Shown piece by piece: positions 23,923 through 36,100 of a DNA stretch of 64,000 nt. This stretch comes from Linnemannia schmuckeri. Lineage: Eukaryota; Mortierellomycota; Mortierellomycetes; Mortierellales; Mortierellaceae. The stretch is from positions 248,001-312,000 of the forward strand of contig JANATG010000013.1 in assembly GCA_029449235.1 (NCBI GenBank). Direction: 5' to 3'. Under the pieces are notes generated by a model. The model had not been told where the DNA came from, ran no database searches, and was given only the letters and a program-made list of their open reading frames with translations. Both the position numbers and the translations under genes were made by a program. Numbering within the stretch: position 1 is the stretch's first letter; each line of letters opens with the position of its first letter.

Positions 23923-26692
23923 CTACACACGCCAGATGGCGTCGGCAACCTTGACGACATCCCGGATCTCCTTGACATCGTGCACCCGGACAATGCCGGC
24001 TCCGCCTGCAACCGATGCCGTACAGGCAGCTGCTGTGCCCCAAGTACGCTTTGTGGCATCAGGCTGCTGTGTCAAGTGTCCAATAAAAGCCTTCCTCGAA
24101 GGACCCACCAAGCAAGGGTATCCGACCAAGGGGCTTGTCGCTGACTGGGTCAACTCAGGAAGACGACGCAAGACTTGAAGAGACTGCTCGCTGTCCTTAG
24201 CAAAACCAATACCAGGATCAGGGATAATGTTCCAGCGGTGCACTCCAGCGGCAATGGCACGCTGGATCGACTTGCTGAGATCACGGCCAATCTCGCCAAC
24301 AACATCGTTCTTTGCACCGTAATCCGTCTGAGACATCATGGTCTTGGAGTCGCCGCGCATGTGCATCAAACAGACAGGGACATTCCACTTGGCCATGACG
24401 CCGTACATAGCAGGGTCTCTCTTTCCGGCCGAGACGTCGTTGATCAGATCAGCACCGGCCTCAATCGCCTTGTCTGCAACAACAGCACGGAAGGTATCGA
24501 CCGAGATGGGTGCCTCAAATCCTCTGGCGCGCAACAACTGAATCACAGGAACGACGCGACGGATCTCCTCCTCCTCGGAAATCTCCTCAGAGTTGGGACG
24601 AGTCGACATGCCTCCGATATCGATGATATCGGCACCGTCGTCAATCAATTGCTGAGCACGAAGAGCTGCTGCCTCTGCAGTGCTGTAGTCGCCGCCATCG
24701 CTGAAGCTGTCGGGAGTAGTGTTGAGAATTCCCATGATCAAAGTCTTGGCGTCCCAATGAACAATCTTGTGGCGCAGAGGGAGTGACTTGTGAATGTTGC
24801 TGTCGCTACCGGGGCTGGCTTCCTCCTGCTTCAACAGCAACTGCGACAGCAGCTGGCTGATATGGCGATACAACTTGGGGTGCTCCACATCCTTCGCAAT
24901 ACTATACACACGCAGGTTTTTTTACGAAGAGAGTTATTGTCAGTCAAACATGCTCTCAAAGATATAACAAAAGGTGAGGGCGACGAACACAGCAAAAGTA
25001 AGATACGTACTCGCAGAGGGGTCGAAGGACAAACTCGCGCTCTTGCATGGCAATGTGAGGAATGGTCAAGGTGTCGTCCTTGTATTCGATAGAGTCGTAC
25101 AAAAGAATGTCAATGTCGATGGGACGGGGTCCGTTGCGGATGGTATTGAAGTCGCGTCCCATCTCTGCTTCAATATCCTTGATCTTCTTCAGCAACTCCA
25201 ATGGTTCCAAATCCGTTCTGATCTATTCTCATCGTAATTATCGAAATGCACAGTAATTAGTATGCATCTTTGACAAACATCGCTTATCTCTGTAATCAGA
25301 AACAAACAATCAGCATGCATAAAAAAAAATTACCTTGCAGGCGGCATTGAGGAAAGGTGGCTGGTCCGTGACATACATGGGTGGGGTCTCATACAAGAAT
25401 GAGGTATCAACTACACGGACACGGTCGCCTTGCTCCAGCATATTGAGGGCGTTTGTCAGGTTGGCAGCTGAATCTCCCAGGTTGGATCCCAAGGCCAAGT
25501 AGACCTCATGACTCAGACTAGCAGGGACAGGACCGCGCTTGGGAAGGGTGCTGGCCAAGGGAGTGTTGCCGAAACCAGGGATGGTCGAGATGGACGAGAT
25601 ACCTCGGGTATGGGTCTTGTTGGCAGCTGCTGCAGAAGCAAAGAAGGCCCTGTCGCGTGTAATCTCGACGCCAGCAGATCCTGCAAAGACAATAGCGCTG
25701 GGCTTCTCCATCTTGACGGTGATCTTGCTGACATGGCACTTTTCAATCGCAATGCGTGCTACAGATGTGACAAAGGCCTCGACGGTCTTGTACGAGGAAG
25801 CCTCGATGTACTTTGTGATAGTCCTGACAATGGTGCGGTAGTTGTGGGTGCTGGAGACATAGTCGGCCTTGCGGTCTGGGGTATCGTCCATGCCAGGGTA
25901 GATCTGCAAATTCAAGACGACGAGCTGCTCCTCTTCACGCTCCCAGGGGTTGACTCCAATGATGCAAGACAGCTTGAGGTCCTTGACAAAGATGATATCG
26001 TGTTGGTTGAAGCGGACGGGGCAAGGGACAGTACCAGTGAGTTCGCCTTCGGTGTAGTCTGAACGGGAACGAGTGATCTCGACGCCGGCGGAGGCTGCGT
26101 GCAAGAGAGCACGGGGTTTGTCGATCCTGACGGTGATCTTGGGTGCGTGGCACTTGGAGATGACAACACGGGCAATCGAGTCGGCGAGAGCCTCGACTGA
26201 CCGGAACTCTGACTTTTCCGAATGGGCTTCAACGGTCTTGCAGAGAATTCCATAGTGGATCGAGTAGGGCTAATGCATGCCAAGCGAGATAAAAGTGTGG
26301 AGCAAGAAGAGTGGGTTGTGGGAGGAAAAGAAGGAGAAAAGGGATGAACGATAACCCGGGATCAAGAGGAGGAGGGGAGGATGGAGACGCGGGCAAAGTA
26401 GGAAAAGTAAAAAAAGTAAGAACCAAGGCGTGTGAGCATTCTGTCCTGTGAAATACACCTTTTAACCTTCTTGACAATACTTTTAACAAATACAACGTAC
26501 GAGGTGGTCGGTGTCTCCGGCTTGAGAGACACTTGTATAGACGACGAGATTGATAATGATGGGCTGCCGCTTGGATCGTTCCCATGCGTCGACGCCGATG
26601 ATGTTGCGGACGGTGAGGTCCTTGATGCAAATCTTGTCTGTCATGGGCAGGTCGACGACGGCGTCTTCCTTTGTGTGTTCGGCGGCACTCAT
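23923..26692 (-). CDS. fol1: Trifunctional folate biosynthesis enzyme (DHNA-HPPK-DHPS)
   Basis: Four exons (26692-26501, 26269-25334, 25222-25011, 24901-23923) give 772 aa. Two tandem dihydroneopterin aldolase-like domains come first (~20-125 and ~150-270; KICIKDLTVRNIIGVDAWER and IIFVKDLKLSCIIGVNPWER). Hydroxymethyl-dihydropterin pyrophosphokinase follows (~315-447; YLALGSNLGDS, RPIDIDILLYD), then dihydropteroate synthase (~495-770; MGILNTTPDSFSDGG, DIGGMSTRP, DPGIGFAK, GPSRKAFIG). This is the classical fungal Fol1/Fas arrangement making dihydropteroate from dihydroneopterin. All key DHPS loops look intact. The gene is tandem with MIP, with ~200 bp between the MIP start and the FOL1 stop. 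Confidence 0.97.
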
Positions 26693-27201
26693 TCCTGTAT
26701 ATGGCTTGTTGATGATGTTGTTGTCTGAAGTAATTCCGGAGTTCCTGCGTAGTGCGTATGAACGCTTGCTTATGTGTATGTCCTGAGTAGAGTGGATGAG
26801 TTATAGAAGGGGAAAGACGGAGAGGAAGAGCAAAGAAGAAATGAAAAAAAGGGAGATCTTTCGCTTCTTTTCTGTGTGTCGCTCACCGCGTCTCTTTTTT
26901 TTCATTCTCTCTCTTACCCCACCGAAAAAATTACTCCCATATGAATCAAGCCCTTCCAAGTGACTGCCAATGACTCTTGTGTGAAATATGTCCGTTGAGC
27001 TCATGCGCGTTCGTTGTTATTGGCTGCTGTCCATTCGACTCCGATGCAACCACTCCTCACAAACAGAAAGATGCCCCATCGCGTTCGCTCCTTCTTTCCC
27101 ATGGATGCCTCAAATATCCAATTGAAGAATCGCTGCTGTCATATGCAAATAAGGACAACGCCCTTTATTTTGTTTATCGCCAACAAAAAAACTCCGGTTG
27201 T
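26693..27201. other. Intergenic, FOL1 upstream region
   Basis: 509 bp between the FOL1 start and the 3' end of the next minus-strand gene. It has pyrimidine runs near 26890-26920. Nothing specific recognised. Confidence 0.55.
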
Positions 27202-27899
27202 TCAATGGTGCCGCAAATTGGCACTATCATGATGCTGCTGCAGAGGATAGTTACCCTTCAACAGCTCTAGATTCAGCCTGTGTGTATACTGGCGCCACAC
27301 CATCTCACTCGAATCTGGCATCGAGTCCTCCATCTCGTTCTCTGCCAGCTCTGTCAATACACCCTTCTTGCTCTCAAGGTTTTTTAGAATATCCTGAAGG
27401 GCCTTCTCTCCTCTCTGCTGCGGCTCAATAAAAAGCAGAGGCGTCCGATCTAGCAACAACGGAGGTGGTGCCTTCTCTGGATTATGATTCTTATCCGTCA
27501 TTGATGCTATTGCTGTCGCCTTTTCGCCTGCCTTGAGCGCTTTTAGTTTCTGAGCGAGTGCGTTCGCAGAAACTTCGTGCGGTGGGCGAACCGGGGACGG
27601 GGAGACATTGTGTTCTTTGCGACCACAACTGCGTCTTCAACCATGGTCATGTATGTCTGCACGATAAGGTGAATTGGATCGACTGTGGGGACTGGCACGC
27701 TCAGGACCCAGATGAGTCCTGCTTGACGTGATATTTGCTGATGATGGTGGAGGTGCGTGTGGTGAGTGGAGTGGAGTTGGATATAGACCGGTAGAGACTG
27801 CGCACGAAGCTTAATGTCTATGTTGATAGGGGGATCTAACTGGTGCTGTGTCTTGACGACCTCACTATCAGTTGCGAGGTGAAAGTTCTCGGCTGTCAT
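27202..27899 (-). CDS. Unrecognised protein, two frames joined by an apparent frameshift
   Basis: Two overlapping frames on the minus strand look like one gene. The first begins with ATG at 27899 (MTAENFHLATDSEVV..., then GLIWVLSVPVPTVDPIHLIVQTYM) and becomes unnatural after VVVAKNTMS. A second frame, open across about 27620-27202, reads PPHEVSANALAQKLKALKAGEKA, then a Pro/Leu segment (APPPLLLDRTPLLFIEP) and an acidic Leu-rich helix-like segment. No intron with acceptable signals and length joins them, so a base error or a real frameshift near 27600 is likely. The protein is ~220 aa and soluble by appearance. I do not recognise the family. Confidence 0.4.
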
Positions 27900-28517
27900 T
27901 TTTGTAAGTTGTTGTTGAGGGGGGTAATGGAGTGCGGCCTGATCTTCATTGGCCTTTTATATAATGACAAAAAGTGAAGTGGGCTATACCATAGGGATGA
28001 CACTTCGCTATTGTTTGAGTACTAGCACAGGACCTTATCATCATGGTCATGATCAGTCCGTATCTCTCTCTCACTGGTCGCTTTATTTTTTCTCGACTTC
28101 CGTCTAATAGTAGCTACACTAAAACACTAAAAAACAGCACTAGCCCACGCGTACATAGAGTTGGACTCTTGAAGAAGAGTCGACCTTGTTCTGTCACCTT
28201 ATAGGGTGTCCCTCTGGTGCCCAGCGTCACGAGCACTCGGGAACGAAGTAGAACGAGAGGGAATCCCTGTGGGGTGTTTTTTTAACTCAATGAGTGTGGA
28301 CAAAGGACAACGCTGAGTATAGCCTACAGTTAGTCCTAGAGCTCGCGAGTCGAAGAGTAGGCTGAAGCGCCACTTACACGATTAATATACGATAGGTGAA
28401 GTTAATGGTTTCAATCGCATTCCAGTTATTTCCTAAAGCACATCCACCTTCAATGCCTTGCTGGCCTATGAAGGCCCAGGGCTATCAATAGGACAACAAG
28501 CTGTTTGCGTTCGCCGC

Positions 28518-28561
<44 letters not shown>

Positions 28562-29076
28562 CATTCTCCTTTTTCTTATGCTTTCATTGTTTTCATGCGT
28601 GCTATGTGTGTGGATGGACTTGGCGTTGTGCAACAAAATTGCCTAATTCGGATTGATGTTAAGATCTTTATGCCAGTTAAGGTTGATTGATATGAGAGAG
28701 CGGGGGCAATTGGATTGTTCATGCCAGAGGCTACCTTTAAACACTCTTGTCGTTGTTAAAGAGAGTAAAACAGCAGAGTTACTGTTATTGTTCCAGAAAA
28801 GGAGAACGCCAAGACGACGTAACGTGCTGTAGTGATATATATAAGGGCGGCGTGTTCTCTCGCGGATTTCCTGCATTACTAATCTGTAAACAGCTACAAC
28901 TGTGGCTAGGAACTACGACTCCCTCGCTCGTTGTCTTATCCTCTCTCTCTTCTCTCTTTCACTCTTTCTTCTCTCGTTCTCCTCTCATTCTCCTCTCATT
29001 CCCTCTCCGACACTAACAACCATTCTCAGCTCAATTACACATCCCCACTCTCAAAACACACACGCATACCAATAAC
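27900..29076. other. Divergent intergenic region with 43-T tract
   Basis: 1.18 kb between head-to-head genes. It contains a 43-T run at 28519-28561 and a CT-rich leader just before 29077. The stretch 28090-28420 is more G/C-rich and looks unlike its surroundings but shows no frame, terminal repeat or RNA that I can support. Confidence 0.55.
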
Positions 29077-31273
29077 ATGACCGCTGCCTCTTCTTCTTCA
29101 TTCAATTCTCCCACGCCAGCCAACATGCCCCCAGTCCTCATCGTTGGAGGAGGTCCCGTCGGTCTCTTTCAAGCCCTTCTCCTCACAAAACTCGGCGTCT
29201 CCGTCCGCATCATCGAACGCGAACGCTCCATCTCACCTCTCTCTAAAGCCCTTGGTCTCCAAGCCCGGTCCATGGAAATCTTCCGTCTCGCAGGTGTCAT
29301 CGACCCTTTCCTCAAGAAAGGTAGCCCCATCTCCAACCTCAATTTTTACTCTGCCGGAAAACACTTCGCAACCATGCCCATCGTGGGTACACCCGAGGAT
29401 ACCGAGTACTGTTATGGTCTGTTCCTGGAACAAAAGGCCACCTCTGAGATTTTGCGCGATGAGTTAGCCAAGCTAGGGGTTAAGGTTGATTATGGGTGGG
29501 AGCTCATGGATACCAAGGTCATCGAGAATGGTTCTCATGATAAAACCTACGTTGAGACGACGATCCGACGCGCCTTGTCTGGAGACAACACAGCACCTGA
29601 AGAGAACTTGATGATTGGAATTGTTGACGAGCGCACTGAGCAGAAGGATAAGGAGTATGAGACTGAGGTCGTGAGATCCAAGTACATGATTGCCTGTGAT
29701 GGTGGTCGGTCGACTGTTCGACACAAGCTGAATATCGGGTTCGCTGGCCGTACACTGACAAGCAAGACCTTTATGTGGGATGGTAATGCAGACACCGACA
29801 TTCTTGTCGACGGCGTCACGTAAGTACCTCACCCGCCATTTTTTAGTGTCTGCATTGCATTTTTTTGTTTGTTATTTTTGGATGCTCATGCACGGTTGTA
29901 CTCATCCGCACTGCCTTTTTTTGTTTCTTTTCTTCATTATTTTTTAGTGTGGTGTCCAACCCAAACAAACGCGCAATGCATCTCTTTCCTCTCAGTCACG
30001 GAACAATCCGGGTCCAGATCGAAGCCGGTGTGATCGAGGACGGCGAGGACTTCGCAGAGACCATCAAGAATCTGACCATCGACCAGTTTGAAGCCATGGC
30101 TAAGGACTGTGTTTACCCCGCCAAATTCAATATCAAGGAAACAATCTGGATAACTGGGTTCAGAGTCAACGAGCGTCGCGCTGAGCAGTTTGTCTACAAG
30201 AACCACGTCTTCCTTGCCGGCGACGCAGCACACATCCATTCTCCTGCTGGTGGACAAGGAATGAACACGGGTCTGCAAGATGCTCATAATTTGGCCTGGA
30301 AAATTGCTTTTGCGCTTCAGGGTCTTATCGATCCCGAGCTCATCCTGCCCACTTACGCCGAGAGAGAGCCTATGGCAGATAGAGCGATCGAGGTCTCGTC
30401 GGCGATTTTACGAAGAAACCAGACGATTGGTTATAGCTCTCATTACATGAAGCTGGCCTTTTTTTCTGTCGCGCCTTTTGTTCTGAATGTTATGCGCAAG
30501 TTCAACGTCACCCCCGATGTCTCTATGGTACGTAATCGCTCCCTTTGTTTTTATTTCTGCGCTGTGTGTAACCGATAATTCAGGGACGGAATCTTACAGT
30601 CTTTTCTTCTTTTTTTTTGGGCCTTCCGCAGCTTAAGCTTCGGTACGTCGAGAACCACATCAACAGACCGCATGCGTCCAAGACACAGCCCAAGGACGAG
30701 TACCAAGTAGGAGTTCGCGCTCAGTGCGGCACCATCCGCGTCATCGATTCTACCAACCTCTCCAAGACCCCCACAATCGACAAGATCAACAAGCCTTTCC
30801 GATTGCACGAGCTATTAGTTGGTCTCGGTCGATTTCACATCCTGGTCTTTGCATCCACAACGCTCAACTCTTTCGCCGAGGCCAAACAACTCGCCGCACA
30901 CTTGGAGCATTATCAGTCCACCTGGCGAAACCGATGGACTTACTCTGCCAATCTGAACGACGGACGCAAGGACAAGCACGACCTTTTCAAAATCCACATC
31001 CTTGCAGGACCCCAACAATCGCCTACACAGGGCGGAGCGGGCTGGGAGACGTTTGTGGACAGGACTGAGGGTGATGGACGTTTGTATGAGGATATTGAGG
31101 CAAAGGTCCATGCTAAGTTTGGGTTCAATGGCAAGAAGGGGTCTGGAGGGATTGTGGTGGTCCGACCGGATGCGCATGTTGGGTATCGCGTCGAGGGGAG
31201 TCAGGCACAAGCTTGGGAGGACGTTAATCAGTATTTTTCTAATCTCTTGACAAAGGCAGTTGTTCAGCTCTGA
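29077..31273 (+). CDS. FAD-dependent aromatic-type monooxygenase (phenol 2-monooxygenase-like)
   Basis: Three exons (29077-29819, 29948-30527, 30632-31273) encode 654 aa. The N-terminal Rossmann motif PVLIVGGGPVGLFQALLL (~20-37), the second FAD/NADPH motif MIACDGGRSTVRHKL (~205) and the GD motif HVFLAGDAAHIHSPAGGQGMN (~335) define a class A flavoprotein hydroxylase. The C-terminal ~200 residues resemble the thioredoxin-like dimerisation domain of phenol hydroxylases. Such enzymes hydroxylate aromatic or polyketide-like substrates using NAD(P)H and O2; the substrate cannot be read from sequence. No secondary-metabolite partner genes lie nearby. Confidence 0.9.
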
Positions 31274-31526
31274 TGGGTAGCGGCAATTTTCAATATTTTT
31301 TGTATTCAATACATGTCAGAAAGAACAAATATTCAATCATACATCTTTATCATCAAAATAAAATACTCAAGAATCATATGAATGGAAAAAAAAGCATATA
31401 AAAAGCCTGCGCTGACGTGAAAAAAGCTAAAACGTGTATAATCTAGGGTGCAGTCATTAGAAGCACCATTCTCAAACGCAAAAAACGCGAGAACCATACC
31501 TTACGACGCGCTTTATGCTTTATACA

Positions 31527-32111
31527 TTTTTTTTTTTTTTTTTTTGTATGGAATTTTATTTCTTCGGTGGAAAGCCCAAGGGAGACTTTCGATAGTGAAA
31601 GGAAACTACATATCAAACTCTTCTAAGGGCCATCCACCAGTCGCAGTCCGGTCCACAACCTGGCTCTGCGCAACAATTGCCGCTGCTCCTCACGGCTTCA
31701 ATAGAAGAAAATAAAACTAAACACGAAGAAAAGGAATTCTTCCCATCCTCTCCATTAATGACAATCTCCTCCTTCCCAACAAACTATCCAGCAACCGCTC
31801 ATCGGCCGCGCGTGGATCCATGGACGCTCCAGGGCAGCGCCCATTCTCATGTGGGGCTAGCGAAGCGCCACACGGGCAAAAACCATCTTGGGTGATGTAG
31901 CCGTATCCCTGACTCCAGTCACCTCGGGGACCTGTGTACTTGGAGGTCTTGTTCTTGACGGAGATGCCTTGTGTCTGCTCCCACGCGATCGTCGCGGAGC
32001 ACCGAGGCTTCCATATCAACTCCGAAGCCTGCGCCTCCAGGTAGCCAACAAACCTATGCAAAACTGTCTTGGTGATGGACTGTGGGGTCCGGAAAACCGC
32101 GGACCATTCAG

Positions 32112-32145
<34 letters not shown>
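31527..32145 (-). mobile_element. RNase H retroelement copy 3 (short, A/T tracts at both ends)
   Basis: On the minus strand, a 32-T tract (plus-strand A-run 32114-32145) is followed by AGCTGAATGGTCC and the last ~115 codons of the element ORF (31717-32061), then the 3' end and a poly(A) tail (T-run 31527-31545). The coding part is nearly identical to copies 1 and 4. The terminal ~110 bp (about 31546-31640) instead match copies 2 and 5, so the copy looks chimeric. TTGGTGGCG and CACGTG follow the 5' end directly, but no tRNA is recognisable beyond them. Confidence 0.82.
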
Positions 32146-32147
<2 letters not shown>

Positions 32148-32171
32148 GTGGCGCTATATTAACTTCACGTG
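32146..32171 (+). promoter_or_regulatory. Orphan GGTGGCG...CACGTG motif
   Basis: TTGGTGGCG at 32146-32154 and CACGTG at 32166-32171 lie immediately beyond retroelement copy 3. The arrangement equals that upstream of tRNA-Leu, but the expected tRNA position (near 32225) holds no cloverleaf. It may be a relic of a lost tRNA gene or a different Pol III unit. Confidence 0.35.
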
Positions 32172-32968
32172 ATAATATTTTATATCTGGAGACTTAATAG
32201 AGCATAAAACCTCAAGTAACTGTGGAGGACTCCAGCAACTTCTGCAAGAGGTACCACGCAGTCTCAACTAGACTGGCAAAGACGACACAGAGGAAGAGGG
32301 AAGGGGGGGCTGTGATCTCTCCGATCACAGACAGGGACAACGTAGAGGAAGAGGGAAAGGGGGCTGTGAACTTCTCCGAACACAGGTAAGAGACAACTAG
32401 AGTGGTGCGGATCTTCGGGCGCACAGGGGGATGCTAGAAGGAGCAGGATTGACAACAGGGCGAAGATTTATTAGACACACTGTTCGAGCGACATGAACAG
32501 TGGTGATAAAAGGGGAGGGAGGAGGGACTTACCTAGAAGGAGCAGGATTGACAACAGGGCGAAGATGCTGTTTCAATCGTGCCTTCTAGGTATCCTTTTA
32601 TACTATCTGGGACTAAGCTACTGAATTGAGAGAATAACACGAATATGGGAAAAAAGAAGTGACTCGGGAAACTACTACTAACTGGTGTACCATCCTTTCT
32701 GGTTGTTGAGACTCGGAAAGGGTAGGGGGCGAGTCGAAAGAGAAGAGCAACCAACGTGAACACGGTTGAAGAAAAGAAAAAGAAAAAGGGAATAAAAGCA
32801 AGGAAAAAGCCAAACAAAGTTGACTCGGGTTGCTAGCTCATCATGGGTTCATGAAACGGTGCAACCAATGGGGTCGTGGTATCTTATAGATAGTGGTGAA
32901 GATGGTAGGCGACGTGTTGGATGTTCGGGGAAAAGGGAACAAACAAAGAGAGCAAAAAAGTATCGGTG
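32172..32968. repeat. Intergenic with short direct repeats
   Basis: Two diverged ~49-bp copies lie at 32282-32330 and 32337-32385, each with GAGGAAGAGGGAA and ending in a CTGTGA...TCACAG or GAACACAG hairpin-like segment. A perfect 34-bp direct repeat starting CTAGAAGGAGCAGG lies at 32434-32467 and 32533-32566. These could be remnants of an LTR or other element. No frame is supported. Confidence 0.6.
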
Positions 32969-32984
32969 GTAAAAGTAAGGCGTA
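32969..32984 (+). repeat. Target-site duplication, left (16 bp)
   Basis: GTAAAAGTAAGGCGTA directly abuts the poly(A) tail of retroelement copy 4 and is repeated exactly at 36367-36382. Confidence 0.93.
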
Positions 32985-33170
32985 TTTTTTTTTTTTTTTC
33001 GTACGCAATTTTATTTCTCCAGTGAAAAGCCCGAGAAAGGCATTCGATAGTGAAAGGAGCTACATACCAAACTCTTCCAAGAGCCATCCACCAGTCGCAG
33101 TCCGGTCCACAACCTGGCTCTGCGCAACAATTGCCGCTGCTCCTCACAGCTTCAATAGAAGAAAATAAAA

Positions 33171-36100
33171 CTAAACACGAAGAAAAGGAATTCTTCCCAT
33201 CCTCTCCATTAATGACAATCTCCTCCTTCCCAACAAACTATCCAGCAACCGCTCATCGGCCGCGCGTGGATCCATGGACGCTCCAGGGCAGCGCCCATTC
33301 TCATGTGTGGCTAGCGAAGCGCCACACGGGCAAAAACCATCTTGCGTGATGTAGCCGTATCCCTGACTCCAGTCACCTCGAGGACCTGTGTACTTGGAGG
33401 TCTTGTTCTTGAGGGAGATGCCTTGTGTCTGCTCCCACGCGATCGTCGCGGAGCACCGAGGCTTCCATATCAACTCCGAAGCCTGCGCCTCCAGGTAGCC
33501 AACAAACCTATGCAAAACTGTCTTGGCGATGGACTGTGGGGTCCGGAAAACCGCGGACCATTCAGTTAACATACTCTTGGGGGTGATACCGCGAAGGAGG
33601 TCCGAGACACTCCACTTGGGATTCTCATCACGATCGGGAGCAGGACTACCGCTGTGCACGGCTCGAGCTCCACCGATAGAAGAGAATCCTTGAACATGTT
33701 CCGCATCCGAGGGCGACTGCCAGTGTATGGGGACCGGCCTTGGCATCTGGCGTCCATGGGCAATCGCACGATCATATTCACGCTTCCTGGCTGCGTTGTA
33801 GCTGTTTGTTGCCTGTACACCCCACCCATCAATCCTATCCATGGCCTCCTTCCAGATTGTAGTGGTGGTTTCTGCAGCAAGGGGACAATTCCAGACATGT
33901 TTGTTGTCCTCCTCTTCAAGCTCGCATCGTCGGCACAGGCAGGTCGAATAAAGGTCCGGTTTGCGTGCTTGCATAGAGTTTAAAGTGGGCAACATGCCAT
34001 GCAGCTTCTTGATGTGATGTGTACGTTGGCGAGAGTCCTTGCTGTTGCTGTAGAATGTAAAGACGGCTCGCCTATTATGAACATGGGCCAGGGTCGATCG
34101 CCACTCCACGTCCTCGATGTCTGGGATCGCCCTCTTGACTCGCCTCTGTGCTGTCCAGGCCTGATGGTGCCGAATTGTCGTTTGTTGTTTGAGCAGCTGC
34201 CGAAGATCAATCTCCACAAGCCCACCGTAACAATATGCAAAGTTCCTAATGTCCGTCTGTTGCGCCAGATCCACCACTACGGGTACTGTGTCGCTCTGTG
34301 CAGCCTCCTTTGCCGCCTGGTCTGCAAGCTCATTCCCATGTACATTGCTATGTCCCTTTATCCACTCCACCTCAACCCCGCCTGGCCGAGTTTCCACAAT
34401 CTGCCAGAGTACCGCCCAAATACCAGCGTATGTGCTCCTGAACCGCTTCCTGGGCAGAACATTCCGACGATTCTTTACTAGTCGGCGGTACTGGTCTACC
34501 ACTGACTGGTTATCAAGGCGAACTATAATGTCCTGCTCCGGAGGTGCTGCCAGAATTGCAGCTAGAAGACCCAGAAGTTCGGCCTTGGCCGAGGAGGCAT
34601 GTCCGTCCGTTCGTCCTTGAATCGTGAGAGGATTGTCCTGAGAGGGGTCGACAGCTCCAAAAGCCTGAGAGACATTCTTCATTCCAGAGTTCAAAAGGGA
34701 TCCGTCCGAATACAGAATGCGTGGCGTGGTGTTGTTAACCGGTGTGTCCTGTATGACACGCATGGAAGCCGCTTCTGTTAGTGACATGCAAAGAGGTCCA
34801 ATGTGCAAAGTGGGTAATCCTGGTGCAGAAGGTGGTTGGACTCGATAACACTCCTGTAACGGAAAACTAGCAGTGGTGTCGAAGGTTGGTTTGTTGCGAG
34901 GCTTTGTTCCCTTAAATTGAGGCAGTGTTTCCTTCAGACGAGAGACGACAGAGCGATGTTGCCGGCGAAGTACTTCAGAATCCTGTTTCTGTTGCAGTTT
35001 CTTGGCTTGAAGGGATTCCTGGAGATTAGAGCTTACTGCTGCCTTGACCAGCCTGGTTTCCAGGTCCGCTCGAAGATCGCTTAGACGGCGGGTGCGGTAC
35101 TCACTGATGGCCTCGGTGGCTCGGCGGCGGATCTCCACGGCAATGGTCTTGCGACGGCTGGAAAGAGACTGGCTGCGTGCTGTGGCATTGGCAGCCTCTT
35201 TATCGATTGTCAACAGCATGATGGCTAGGTCTTGTGGTCTCTTGGCAAGCTGTTTCCGATATCGAGCTCTGAGCGCGGTATACTTTGTGGAGTCCATTGT
35301 TTGTTGTCTCTTGGTATCGCTGGCAATGCGACGGATCTCGGCATTGAACTCGGCTGCGGGGCGAAGGAGACGTTCTCTGCAAGCATTGTCCAAAGTGGTG
35401 ACTGCCCGTTCAAAGATAGGGTCGGTTGCATCGGGTGGGAGAGGTAAGAGAGCGTGAAGAGATGGTGGAGTGGGAGATGATGTTGGTGTGGGGAGTGCTG
35501 GTGTGTTGGGTGGAGTGTCTGTGCTTTGATAAAGGGATGCAGGTGGACCAAACTGAACAGAGCTCGAGACTGGATCAGGGGCGACGACAAGTGGCAAGGC
35601 CGAAGGCAGTGACAATGATGGAAGTGTGGGTGAAGGCGAAGGAATAGGTGACTGAGGAGAAGAGGGTAAAGATAAAGTTGGTGGAGGAAGATTGAGAGAA
35701 GGAGGTGGTGGAGGAGGGAGGAGAGGGGGAAGAGTAGAATCAAAAAGAAAAGAAGAGATTGGTGTTGAAAAAAGATCAAAAGGAGAAAAAGTAGAAAAGG
35801 AAGTAAGTGGCAACAAAGAAAGGGAGGTAAGAGAAAGGAATGTCGTAGGGGCGTCAGAGGGAGAAAAAGAAGGAGGAAGGGGTGGTGACAACGAAGGGAC
35901 AAGAGAAGAAGATGGAACAAAAGAAGAGACGGAAACTGGAAGAATAGAAGAAGAAGAAGAAGAAGATGAAGAAAAGGAAGAAGACAAAGACGAAGAAGAA
36001 GAAGAAGAAGAAGAAGAAGAAGAAGAAGAAGAAGAAGAAGAAGAAGAAGAAGAAGAAGAAGAAGAAAGAACAAGTGGTTGATCAATTATAGTAAAAGAAG

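Noticed and set aside
23401..26283. Several 100-200-codon frames antisense to MIP and FOL1
   Set aside because: They are mirror frames of real coding sequence with low-complexity or unnatural composition.
28090..28420. G/C-richer stretch considered as an LTR or RNA gene
   Set aside because: No terminal repeats, primer-binding site, frame or recognisable RNA fold could be supported.
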